Assembly: GCA_002501065.1 (NCBI GenBank)
Contig: DLRK01000037.1
Span: 1-49,700, forward strand
DNA length: 49,700 nucleotides
Direction of reading: 5' to 3'
Origin: Akkermansiaceae bacterium UBA7890
Lineage (GTDB): Bacteria; Verrucomicrobiota; Verrucomicrobiia; Verrucomicrobiales; Akkermansiaceae
Position numbers and translations under genes: made by a program. This document shows positions 15,941 through 23,723 of the stretch, one piece after another; positions within the stretch are counted from its first letter, which is position 1, and each line of letters starts with the position of its first letter. The notes under the pieces were generated by a model that saw only the letters and a program-made list of their open reading frames with translations, was not told the DNA's origin and made no database searches.

Positions 15941-17165
15941 ACTTCAGAACCACGAAGACGTAGCCCTTCGAGGTCTGGCCGGACTTCTCAAGGGCCCAGC
16001 CGATAATCCTGTTGACGTCCATTTCGGAATTATCCACCTCGGCGCATCCGCCGTGGGCAGACGCGACCAGGGTGTCGCCCGGCTTCACCGTCACTCCGGG
16101 AGCCAGCCTCACAAAGGACTCCCCTGCCGCGGCATACGAGAGGAACCCGCTGGCGACAACCTGGGGATGAGGAGCCCCCTTCCCGGGCGCATTGCGGAAG
16201 CTCCCGGCGCGGTTCAGCACGCGCACCTCACCGTAGCGTTGCGGTTCCGGCTGTGCCGGCGAGCCGTAGGTCGTGCTGAATGCGAAGGGCACCCACCTGC
16301 CATAGCGGTTCCGGAAGTAGCGGGTGTTCTTGTCTATCCCCGCGCCCACCTTCAGCAGCGAGCCGGCGGTATTCACGGGACTGCCCGTGACATTCACGGC
16401 ATCACGGAAGACGGGAATGCTGCCAGCGGGACCGGATTCCGCGACTGCATACCTGAAATACCCCCCCCAACCCCAGCCACCTGTGCCATTGGCCGGGGTA
16501 ATCTTGAACAGGATGCAGACGTCCGTCATATCGCGCGGGGCCCAGGACTCCCGGCCCTTCTCATCCTTCCGGAGGTCGGTATTGTATAGCAGCAGGAAGC
16601 CGCGGGGTGGCGTCGGCTCCCTGCCTCTGCCGACGTACTTCATGCGCCAGGGCCCCTTCTTTTCGATATCGGGCCCATCCTCACGGCGCATTACGATGGA
16701 GGTGTCCGTCGGGGCCTTCTTGGGATCAGCCTTCCCGGTCTCCTCTTTCCTGGAAGGGGTGTGCGTCAGGGTCAGGGCGATCTCTGAGGAGCTCGCTGTC
16801 AGCGTCTGGGGTTCACCCGGGTCAAAGAGGTGTGCTTCCGGGTCGATGACCCTGTAGCCGGACCCCACCTTCTCGGCAATCGCGTAGCGGCCGTTGTCGG
16901 CATAGAACCAATAGACGCCATCCTTGCCGGTGGTAACGGGATTCTCGAGCTTGGTCTTCCCCTCAGAATCGCGGTAGAGGACTGCCAGATCCCTGCCCCT
17001 GAAGACACAGAGTTCCGCTCCCGACCGGGGCCGACCGCTCTTACCGAAGAGCTGCCCGTAATGCTTTGCCCTGCCGAATGCGTTCCCGGCACACAGGAGC
17101 ATCACGACACCCGCGAGAACCAGGTTCCCTCGCCATCGTGATTGACTGCAATTGCGGTTCAACAT
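15939..17165 (-). CDS. Secreted modular protein, second paralog of a three-gene operon
   Basis: A 408-residue exported protein with a signal peptide ending near LLCAGNAFG. The leading module carries LYRDSEGKTKLENPVTTGKDGVYWFYADNGRY (about residues 62-93), equivalent to NPVLTDAGGRYAFYARDGKY in the third gene. A charged linker (about 135-170) follows. The central module holds FLLLYNTDLRKDEKGRESW then APRDMTDVCILF. The C-terminal module has VKPGDTLVASAHGGCAEVDN and DVNRIIGWAL. AGGAGG lies seven bases before the ATG, next to the stop of the first gene, so translation is probably coupled. It is likely periplasmic or cell-surface; no catalytic motif is seen. Confidence 0.7.
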   Translation of the reverse strand: MLNRNCSQSRWRGNLVLAGVVMLLCAGNAFGRAKHYGQLFGKSGRPRSGAELCVFRGRDLAVLYRDSEGKTKLENPVTTGKDGVYWFYADNGRYAIAEKVGSGYRVIDPEAHLFDPGEPQTLTASSSEIALTLTHTPSRKEETGKADPKKAPTDTSIVMRREDGPDIEKKGPWRMKYVGRGREPTPPRGFLLLYNTDLRKDEKGRESWAPRDMTDVCILFKITPANGTGGWGWGGYFRYAVAESGPAGSIPVFRDAVNVTGSPVNTAGSLLKVGAGIDKNTRYFRNRYGRWVPFAFSTTYGSPAQPEPQRYGEVRVLNRAGSFRNAPGKGAPHPQVVASGFLSYAAAGESFVRLAPGVTVKPGDTLVASAHGGCAEVDNSEMDVNRIIGWALEKSGQTSKGYVFVVLK

Positions 17166-17172
17166 GACATGC

Positions 17173-17178
17173 CTCCTG
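17173..17178 (-). promoter_or_regulatory. AGGAGG ribosome site of second paralog
   Basis: AGGAGG seven bases before the ATG at 17165, directly abutting the stop codon of the first paralog (17179-17181). It is stronger than most ribosome sites in this window. Confidence 0.75.
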
Positions 17179-18876
17179 CTAACGTATGATGGTAAGAAGC
17201 GCCTTGTCGCTCACGGTTCCCAGAACCGCACGGGGATCGACTCCCTCCCCACCGACCACCGCTCGCACCGAGCCGGCTCCCTCGGTGACAAGCAGATCCC
17301 CCGGCCTCGCCGCAGAACCCGTATTCGGAGTCATTCTACCCGCGATCATGATGAACACCCGGGCGCCCTCCACCTTGTAGATCACCGCGGGATTGAGATC
17401 GGCACGCTTGCGCGGAAGTATCACCGAGAAGGGGGAGGACGGATCCAATACGACCACATTCCCGACGGCCAGCCCTTGCCCGGTCCCGTTCTTCACTTCC
17501 ATCGCAAGTCCGTGGTATCCCCCGAAGGCCTTGGTCCATATCTCGCCGTCTGCAGATATCCGGAACAGGGTCTCCATGACGGGCGGGGCATGATTGGTAA
17601 AGGAGTCGTTGCCATACTCGAGCGAATGATCCTCGCCGTTGATGCGGAAGACGAACGACTGGTTGCGAATCCGCCGGGGCATCCACGTGCCCTTCTTCTC
17701 ATCCCAGTCGGCGTTCAGCGTCAGCGCCCATCCCTGTTTTCCCTTGTTCACAAAGATCCGGTAGGGCGTCGGCGGATTGTTGGCGTCCGTGGACCCCGGC
17801 CGGCCCAGGCTCAATGCGTTGTTCCCTCCGCTCGTCTTCTCCCCGCTCTGGACGAGGGTAAGGGGAATCTCTCCTGATGCCCCCCGGATGGCATGCGGGC
17901 GATGGGGATTGACCAGGGCCACATCCGTCAGTGAGTACTTGACCGAGCCCCTCGCCCCCGAGACATGGATGTCGTAGTTTCCGTTGGCGACATGGAAGCC
18001 GAACCGGCCGTCCTTGCCGGTGGTCATGGGATTAGCCTGCTCGACGAAGTTGTCGGTGGCCGTTGTATAAACCCGGCTCGTCATAGCCGGACCGTTCTCC
18101 TGCCATTCACTCTCCACGGTGATTTCCCATATCGAGACATTCCCGAAGGCGCGACACGACGCCCGCGTCGTGTCTACCAGGAGATAGCGCCCGACCGGTT
18201 TGGTGACATTGAGTGTTGTCCTGCCGTTTCTCCTGTCCGGAATCACCGCGCTGCCGGTCACAAAGTCCCATTTGTCACTGATACCGCGCACCTTCCGCTT
18301 TGGGCTCGTCGTTCCGTTCGGCAGATCCGTCCCGGTCGCGATAGTCTTCCACTTATCCACCCCACCCCCGGCCCTGCCATCCCTGGCCAGCCCCATGGCC
18401 GCCGCTTCCTTCGCCGTGAGCAGGCGGATCGAATAGTCCACTGCGGCGGAATCCTGAAAGTCGACCCAGACCGTCCGCACCGGGACATCTGCTCCCAGGT
18501 CCACCCAGATCCAGTCGTGTCTCCTGGCCGGAGGCGCGACGGGCGGCAATCCCGGCACGGAGGACCAGCGACTGCCCTTGTCCCCATCAAACGCATGGTG
18601 AGCCCCCAGGTTCCATCCCACCGAAGATGCATCCTTCGGGGCCTTGCTCAGATCCAGCAGAAAAGCGGACTTCGTCGTGCCGGCACTCTCCCCCTTGAAC
18701 AATTCGGCCTTGTCCTTCGTCCCGGCTCCATGGACGACCACTGTCGCCCCGGGGACAGGCAGGCCGTCCACCGACAGAACCACATCCGAGTAGTGGGCAT
18801 GCGGTGGCCGGGCTGGCGCATCGGTCGCCAAGCCGATCAACACGCCGAACACCAGGAGCAGTTTCCCTCCTCCCAT
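17179..18876 (-). CDS. Secreted paralog with inserted F5/8 type C (discoidin-like) domain, first gene of operon
   Basis: A 565-residue exported protein. The frame opens at 18993, but MGGGKLLLVFGVLIGLATDAPA at 18876 is a signal peptide with AGGAG eight bases upstream. The Ig-like module starts (about 30-62, VPGATVVVHGAGTKDKAELF), is interrupted by about 200 residues, and resumes with NPMTTGKDGRFGFHVANGNY (about 275-310). The interruption reads as an F5/8 C domain: HHAFDGDKGSRWSS, HDWIWVDLGADVPVRTVWVD and SCRAFGNVSIWEITVESEW. The central WALTLNADWDEKKGTWMPRR and C-terminal ARPGDLLVTEGAGSV modules match its two downstream paralogs. F5/8 C domains bind glycans or phospholipids, so a surface glycan-binding role is likely. 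Confidence 0.72.
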   Translation of the reverse strand: MGGGKLLLVFGVLIGLATDAPARPPHAHYSDVVLSVDGLPVPGATVVVHGAGTKDKAELFKGESAGTTKSAFLLDLSKAPKDASSVGWNLGAHHAFDGDKGSRWSSVPGLPPVAPPARRHDWIWVDLGADVPVRTVWVDFQDSAAVDYSIRLLTAKEAAAMGLARDGRAGGGVDKWKTIATGTDLPNGTTSPKRKVRGISDKWDFVTGSAVIPDRRNGRTTLNVTKPVGRYLLVDTTRASCRAFGNVSIWEITVESEWQENGPAMTSRVYTTATDNFVEQANPMTTGKDGRFGFHVANGNYDIHVSGARGSVKYSLTDVALVNPHRPHAIRGASGEIPLTLVQSGEKTSGGNNALSLGRPGSTDANNPPTPYRIFVNKGKQGWALTLNADWDEKKGTWMPRRIRNQSFVFRINGEDHSLEYGNDSFTNHAPPVMETLFRISADGEIWTKAFGGYHGLAMEVKNGTGQGLAVGNVVVLDPSSPFSVILPRKRADLNPAVIYKVEGARVFIMIAGRMTPNTGSAARPGDLLVTEGAGSVRAVVGGEGVDPRAVLGTVSDKALLTIIR

Positions 18877-19168
18877 GCGCCCCTCTCCTTGCCCGCGCTC
18901 CATATCGGTCGCAGCAGCAGCCCCTTCGCACGCGGCCCATGCCATTCGAGACCACCCACTCAGGGTCGCTCCTTCAGCGTGACTGTTCTTCATCGCGCCC
19001 TGATCCCTACCACCTGACAGGCACGGGCAGCAAGGCTGCCTTCTTCCGATTCAGCGTGCAGCAGCCCCGCACCCTGCTTCCTGCACCGTGATCGGGCGGC
19101 TCCCTACCCCCCAAGAATTTTCCTGCGGGGTGATCTATCCATGCACCAGCGCGTGCAAAAAGTGCCGC

Positions 19169-19182
19169 CCCCACCGGTGGGG
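19169..19182. promoter_or_regulatory. 14-bp perfect palindrome, possible operator
   Basis: CCCCACCGGTGGGG lies between the minus-strand secreted-protein operon and the tRNA-Arg promoter. It could be a dimer-binding operator or a short hairpin; no target protein is known. Confidence 0.35.
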
Positions 19183-19252
19183 TGCCCAGAATCTCGCGAA
19201 TAAGGGCAGCATATGGGCACCATTAATCCATCCCCCCACCCCACCGGCTCTC

Positions 19253-19280
19253 TTGCCAAGCGGCCCCCATCGCGTAAAAT
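19253..19280 (+). promoter_or_regulatory. Sigma70-like promoter of tRNA-Arg
   Basis: TTGCCA (19253-19258), a 16-base spacer and TAAAAT (19275-19280). The expected start is a few bases before the tRNA begins at 19290, which fits a tRNA promoter. Confidence 0.65.
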
Positions 19281-19289
19281 CCCTCCCAC

Positions 19290-19363
19290 GCTCCCGTAGC
19301 TCAGTTGGATAGAGCAACGGATTTCTAATCCGTAGGTCGCAGGTTCAAATCCTGCCGGGAGTG
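19290..19363 (+). tRNA. tRNA-Arg (anticodon UCU)
   Basis: A 74-base cloverleaf. Acceptor stem GCTCCCG pairs with CGGGAGT (first pair G-U). The D arm is GCTCAGTTGGATAGAGC. Anticodon stem ACGGA/TCCGT has loop TTTCTAA, giving anticodon TCT, which reads AGA and AGG. T stem GCAGG/CCTGC has loop TTCAAAT. The discriminator is G at 19363, and CCA is not encoded. It stands alone, with tmk about 75 bases downstream. Confidence 0.97.
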
Positions 19364-19439
19364 CCCTCTGCCATTCATAGCGTGCCACGTGCAGCGTGGC
19401 GGCCAGGGGAGACAATCCTACGAGCACTGAAATTTCCCC

Positions 19440-20060
19440 CTGAGCACGTCCCGAAATCACCCCGGTCTCCTCATCGTCCTGGAAGGCATCGACGGCACGG
19501 GCAAGTCGACCCAGGCTGAACTCCTTGCCAAATCCCTGCGCCAGGAGGGATGCCGCGTGATTCTCTCCCGTGAACCCACCGACGGACCATTCGGCCGTAA
19601 ACTCCGGGAGTCAGCCACCAGCGGACGGCTCTCTCCCGAGGAAGAACTGCAACTCTTTCACCAGGACCGGCGCGAGCACGTGGAAAAGCTCATCGACCCT
19701 GCCCTCCAGGGTGGCGAAATCGTCATCCTCGACCGTTATTACTTTTCCACCATGGCCTATCAGGGGGTCCGCGGCTTTGATCCCGGAGAGATCCGCAGGA
19801 TCAATGAGGAATTTGCACCCCGCCCCGACCTGCTTCTCCTTCTCGACCTTTCCCTCGACACCGCTCTTGAACGGATCGGCGTCCGCGATGGACAGGGCAA
19901 TGAATTTGAACAGCGGGAATCCCTGCAACTCTGCAGTCAGATTTTCCATTCGGTGCAGGACGATTTCCTGCGCGTGATCGATGCCGACCAGTCCATCGAG
20001 GATCTCCACGGGGACATCATGGCCGCGGTCAACCCCCTGCTCCAGTCCTCCTCCCGATAG
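19440..20060 (+). CDS. tmk: Thymidylate kinase with apparent CTG start
   Basis: Phosphorylates dTMP to dTDP in the cytoplasm. The P-loop LEGIDGTGKSTQAELLAKSL is present, then SREPTDGPFGRKLRE (nucleotide-binding Arg), LDRYYFSTMAYQG (the DRY-type motif) and LLLDLSLDTALERI. From a CTG at 19440 the protein is 206 residues, the normal family length. In this frame an in-frame TGA is at 19428 and no ATG, GTG or TTG occurs before GTG at 19557, which would delete the P-loop. The start is therefore probably CTG at 19440 (or another non-standard codon); a sequence error is the alternative. No Shine-Dalgarno is seen. It converges with ftsK after 18 bases. Confidence 0.92.
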   Translation: MSTSRNHPGLLIVLEGIDGTGKSTQAELLAKSLRQEGCRVILSREPTDGPFGRKLRESATSGRLSPEEELQLFHQDRREHVEKLIDPALQGGEIVILDRYYFSTMAYQGVRGFDPGEIRRINEEFAPRPDLLLLLDLSLDTALERIGVRDGQGNEFEQRESLQLCSQIFHSVQDDFLRVIDADQSIEDLHGDIMAAVNPLLQSSSR

Positions 20061-20078
20061 GATGGCCCCGGATTCCCG

Positions 20079-22628
20079 CTACTCTACCCCCGCGGGTTCC
20101 TCCTTGAGATACACCTCGCGAGGTTTCGCTCCGTCCGCCGGACCCACGATCCCGCGCTGCTCCAGGATATCAACCATGCGGGCGGCGCGGGTGTAGCCCA
20201 GACGCAGTCGCCGCTGCAGAAGCGAAGTGCTCGCCTTCTGTTCCTGCATGATGACCTCGAGACATTTCTGGAGGATCTCCTCATCAGCATCGGAAACCTC
20301 ATCCTCTTCACCATCTTCCCCTCCGCCGCCGCCCTCGATGCTGGCCTGCACACTTTCCTCGAAACGCTGCTCGCTCTGGTCGGAGCAGAACTCCACCAGG
20401 GATTCCACCTCCTCGTCCGAAATCCAGGCTCCCTGGGCCCGGTCGAGCTTGGCCGAACCGGGCGGCAGGAAGAGCATGTCACCCTTGCCTACCAGCTTCT
20501 CCGCACCCTTGCCGTCGAGAATGACGCGACTGTCCAGGGCCGAGGACACCTGGAAGGCGATGCGACTCGGGATGTTGGCCTTGATGATACCGGTCACCAC
20601 ATCAGCCCGCGGCGTCTGCGTGGCCACAATCAGATGGATGCCGGCCGCCCGGGCCTTCTGTGCAATCCGGGCAATACACATCTCCACATCAGCCGGAGCG
20701 GTCTGCATGAGATCAGCCAGTTCATCGATAATCACCACAATGTAGGGGAAACGGTCGGGGGTCTTCTCTTCCTCTTCCCAGTCTCCATCCACCGGCCCCA
20801 GTTCCCCATCCTCCAGGGCTGCGGCGATCGACTCAACCTGCTCCTCATCGACGATCTCCTCTTCCTCTTCTTCACAGTCCTCCTCCGCGGTATCAAGTTC
20901 GTATTCCCCGTCGTCGCGCACCCGGCTGTTGAAGGAATCGAAGTTCCGGACACCCTCTCTGGCGAAGATCTTGTAGCGCCGTTCCATTTCATTGACGCAC
21001 CACTTGAGCGCACCCACCACCTTGCGCGGATCAGTAACGACCGGTACCACGAGGTGCGGAAGAGGGGAATAGATCTGCATTTCAACCACTTTCGGGTCAA
21101 TCATGATGAACCGCAGCTCGTCTGGACCGAACTTGAAGAGAATACTTGAGATGATCGAGTTGATGCAGACCGACTTGCCTGATCCGGTGGCGCCCGCCAC
21201 CAGAAGGTGCGGCATGGCCGCGAGATCGCCGATGACCGCCCTGCCATAGACGTCCTTGCCCAGGGCGAGAGGGATCTTGCGCTTGGAGCTGCGGAACTCG
21301 TCGTCCTGCAGCAGTTCCCGCAGAGCCACGGGCATCCGCGAGTCATTGGCGATCTCGATGCCCACCGTATCCTTGCCGGGAATAGGGGCGAGAATGTTGA
21401 TCCGCTCCGCCTTGGTCGCCCGCGCCAGGTCCGGTTCCAACTGTGCGATCCGGCTCACCCGCAGGCCAACGCTCGGGTAAACCTCGTAACGGGTGATGGT
21501 CGGGCCCCGGGTGATGTCGCCAGCGGTCACATCCACTCCGAACGCCTTGAGAGTCTCCACGATCTTGGTTTGCTGAGCGATGAGGACATCGGTGTTGTCC
21601 TCGGTCGGGGAATCCTCCTCCTCATATTCCAGCAGATCGAACCCGGGCAGTTCGTAATCCTCGAAACCTTCCGTGCTGAGGGCGGCATGCTGTTTGGGTT
21701 TCCTGCGCTCGAAGGGTTTGGCTCCAGCCTCAACGGTGGGCATGATGCGCTGGGTGGCATCAATGATCTGCGGTTCGGGAAGTTCCTGCAGGGGCAAGTG
21801 GGACTGCCCTTCCTCGTCCTCTTCGAAATCAGCTTCCTCCTCACTCTCCCGCTGCTCCTCCTCGTCTGCTTCCACCAGAGCTTTCCGGTCCTTCGCCTTC
21901 TTCTTCCGGGACGCCGGCTTCTCCTTCGAGGCCGACCGCGACCTGTCCGATCTGCTCTTCTCCTCCGCCCGGGCAGCCCAGGCCTCACGGATCTCACCAC
22001 TCTTTTCGACAACCCAGCGGCACAGTTCCCTGACGAACTTGATGGGGTGCGCTCCCAGCAGGGTGAAAAAACTCAACCAGTAGATCATCCCGAGCAGGAT
22101 GATCGATCCCAGACTGTTGAGCAGTCCCTTGAATACCACTATTCCCAGTCCCTCTCCAATCACTCCACCCGTTCCGGCAATCAGGTATGTCGTCTGCCAA
22201 CTCGTAAAAAAGCTCTCCTGCACCGCCACCAGGCTCGCGCCACTGACCAGGCAGACCGCAAATCCAATCCAGGTCCGCATGCTGAAGGACGCATCAAGAA
22301 AGAGACGCGCCACTCCCAGCCAGATCAATCCCAACGGAAGCAGGTAGGCCGCCACCCCAAAGAGCTGAATCTGACCGAAGCCAATCAGGCTCCCCACCGG
22401 ACCAATCCAGTTCTCCCGGGGATGATTTGCTTCCATCCCCAGGGCGAAGTCTCCCAGAAGCGTCCAATCGGTGAACGGAAACTTGATCGGCAGATCCCCC
22501 GGCGTGTACGAAATGAGCGACAGGAGCAGGAGCACGCCCGTTCCTGCAAGCAGGATGCCCATCCCCTCACTCGACCAACGAGACTCGTCGGCGCCCTTCC
22601 GCTTCGACTTGTTCCTGGACCTCGCCAT
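20079..22628 (-). CDS. ftsK: FtsK/SpoIIIE-type DNA translocase
   Basis: Septum-located DNA pump that moves chromosome termini during division. The 849-residue protein has about four N-terminal membrane segments (residues 25-185), a charged linker with an acidic run (about 215-290), then the motor. Walker A is GATGSGKSVCINSII, Walker B VVIIDELADLM, and VATQTPRADVVTG follows. The C-terminal winged helix (about 790-849, EQKASTSLLQRRLRLGYTRAA) is the gamma domain that reads DNA orientation signals. Unusually, the motor contains an extra acidic insert of about 55 residues (about 567-622) with EEDCEEEEEEIVDEEQ, directly before Walker B. It converges on tmk. Function is secure; the insert's role is unknown. 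Confidence 0.95.
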   Translation of the reverse strand: MARSRNKSKRKGADESRWSSEGMGILLAGTGVLLLLSLISYTPGDLPIKFPFTDWTLLGDFALGMEANHPRENWIGPVGSLIGFGQIQLFGVAAYLLPLGLIWLGVARLFLDASFSMRTWIGFAVCLVSGASLVAVQESFFTSWQTTYLIAGTGGVIGEGLGIVVFKGLLNSLGSIILLGMIYWLSFFTLLGAHPIKFVRELCRWVVEKSGEIREAWAARAEEKSRSDRSRSASKEKPASRKKKAKDRKALVEADEEEQRESEEEADFEEDEEGQSHLPLQELPEPQIIDATQRIMPTVEAGAKPFERRKPKQHAALSTEGFEDYELPGFDLLEYEEEDSPTEDNTDVLIAQQTKIVETLKAFGVDVTAGDITRGPTITRYEVYPSVGLRVSRIAQLEPDLARATKAERINILAPIPGKDTVGIEIANDSRMPVALRELLQDDEFRSSKRKIPLALGKDVYGRAVIGDLAAMPHLLVAGATGSGKSVCINSIISSILFKFGPDELRFIMIDPKVVEMQIYSPLPHLVVPVVTDPRKVVGALKWCVNEMERRYKIFAREGVRNFDSFNSRVRDDGEYELDTAEEDCEEEEEEIVDEEQVESIAAALEDGELGPVDGDWEEEEKTPDRFPYIVVIIDELADLMQTAPADVEMCIARIAQKARAAGIHLIVATQTPRADVVTGIIKANIPSRIAFQVSSALDSRVILDGKGAEKLVGKGDMLFLPPGSAKLDRAQGAWISDEEVESLVEFCSDQSEQRFEESVQASIEGGGGGEDGEEDEVSDADEEILQKCLEVIMQEQKASTSLLQRRLRLGYTRAARMVDILEQRGIVGPADGAKPREVYLKEEPAGVE

Positions 22629-22676
22629 AAATTTTTACACAGAGCCGCGAAAAGGATTCCGCTTCATGCATAGAAT

Positions 22677-22693
22677 CCCCTAAAACCAAGGGG
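22677..22693. repeat. Short inverted repeat upstream of ftsK
   Basis: CCCCT pairs with AGGGG across a seven-base loop, in the divergent gap between ftsK and the DUF2064 gene, about 50 bases before the ftsK start. An AT-rich block with a long T-run follows at about 22713-22735, making this the most likely divergent promoter region, though no clean -35/-10 pair is evident. Confidence 0.3.
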
Positions 22694-22790
22694 CTAACAA
22701 GATTGAATGACAGTTTTTTTTATTTTCAAGTAAACTTAAGGATTTTGCCCTGTTCGCTCCCTTTCTCCGGCCTCTTCCTTCCCAACCCTG

Positions 22791-23480
22791 ATGCGCCTCC
22801 TCCTCCTCTTCCTGAAAGAACCCCTCCCTGGCGAGGTCAAAACCCGATTGGCCGCCACCCTGGGTGCGGAACAGGCATCGATCGTCTACCGTGCAATGGT
22901 GCGCCTTCTCCTCATGCAGTTAAGCGGACTGGAACAGTGCCACCTGCGCTTCTGCTACACACCCGACGACGCCCACGATGCCATCCGCTTCTGGATCCTG
23001 TCCGAGATCATGGACTCGCCGGAGATTCAACTGGACCCGGAAGACATTGACTTCCGGGCCCAGGGCGAAGGTGACCTGGGCGCTCGCCTCACCTGCGCCG
23101 CCCGGCAGGCCTTCCAGGAGGGCTACCAGAAGGTCGCCTTCATCGGCAGTGACTGCATTGAAATTTCCAGCCGGTGGATTCAGGCGGCCTTTGCCCAACT
23201 CAACGACACCCACGACGCGGTCATCGGACCGACCCCGGACGGAGGATACCACCTTCTTGCCATGCAGCGTTACCTGCCCGCTCTCTTCGACGGGATTCCG
23301 TGGAGCACTTCGGCCACCTGCCAGGTCACTACCGAGCGGGCGACCGAAGAAGGTATTTCCCTCTATACGCTCCCCTCCCTGCCCGACATCGACACCGAAG
23401 AGGACTACCAATCCGCCCTGGCCGGCCCCTTGGGAACCCGCCTGCAAAAGATGGTGGAGAGCCTGGGAAAGACCTTTTGA
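22791..23480 (+). CDS. DUF2064 / TIGR04282-type glycosyltransferase-like protein
   Basis: A 229-residue soluble protein with the nucleotide-sugar-transferase-like (GT-A) fold. It opens LLLFLKEPLPGEVKTRLAATL, the family signature whose Lys-Thr-Arg resembles molybdopterin-guanylyltransferase relatives. FIGSDCIEI contains the metal-binding Asp, GPTPDGGYHLLAM is the conserved PDGGYxL motif, and SLPDIDTEEDY closes the domain. Relatives act in arsenosugar and other cell-envelope sugar pathways; the donor and acceptor here are not known. It precedes manA on the same strand by about 240 bases, which would link it to GDP-mannose supply, but that is inference. Confidence 0.85.
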   Translation: MRLLLLFLKEPLPGEVKTRLAATLGAEQASIVYRAMVRLLLMQLSGLEQCHLRFCYTPDDAHDAIRFWILSEIMDSPEIQLDPEDIDFRAQGEGDLGARLTCAARQAFQEGYQKVAFIGSDCIEISSRWIQAAFAQLNDTHDAVIGPTPDGGYHLLAMQRYLPALFDGIPWSTSATCQVTTERATEEGISLYTLPSLPDIDTEEDYQSALAGPLGTRLQKMVESLGKTF

Positions 23481-23723
23481 GAGATCGCCCACCCTGGGTG
23501 GTGACAATACGGCCGGGAAATTCCTCTCCTCCTCCACAATCGGCCCGGTGATCCCCACCAGTTTCCACCCGGGGCCCGGTCTGAAGGCTGGATGCGCCTC
23601 GACGGATTCCGCTGCGGGGGTGACCGTCAACAATGGTTGACCGCATTGATCCTCCCCCGGCCCGTAATCATTGTCACCGCTTGCCTCTTGGCAATTACCG
23701 CCCACCGTGTTCAATCCATTGCT

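Larger units (their letters stand above)
18877..19289. other. Intergenic region upstream of operon and tRNA
   Basis: 413 bases without a gene. It holds the ribosome site of the minus-strand operon (AGGAG at 18885-18889), a hairpin GGCAG/CTGCC at 19026-19040 followed by TTCTT, the 14-base palindrome at 19169-19182 and the tRNA promoter at 19253-19280. Confidence 0.6.

Noticed and set aside
19557..20060. GTG at 19557 as tmk start
   Set aside because: It would remove the P-loop that is plainly encoded just upstream in the same frame.
21207..22673. Long open frame of 488 codons opposite ftsK
   Set aside because: It is antisense to a clearly real gene, has no recognisable domain, and long antisense frames are expected in GC-rich DNA. 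The same applies to frames opposite dusB, the M1 peptidase, fdhD and the DUF1800 gene.
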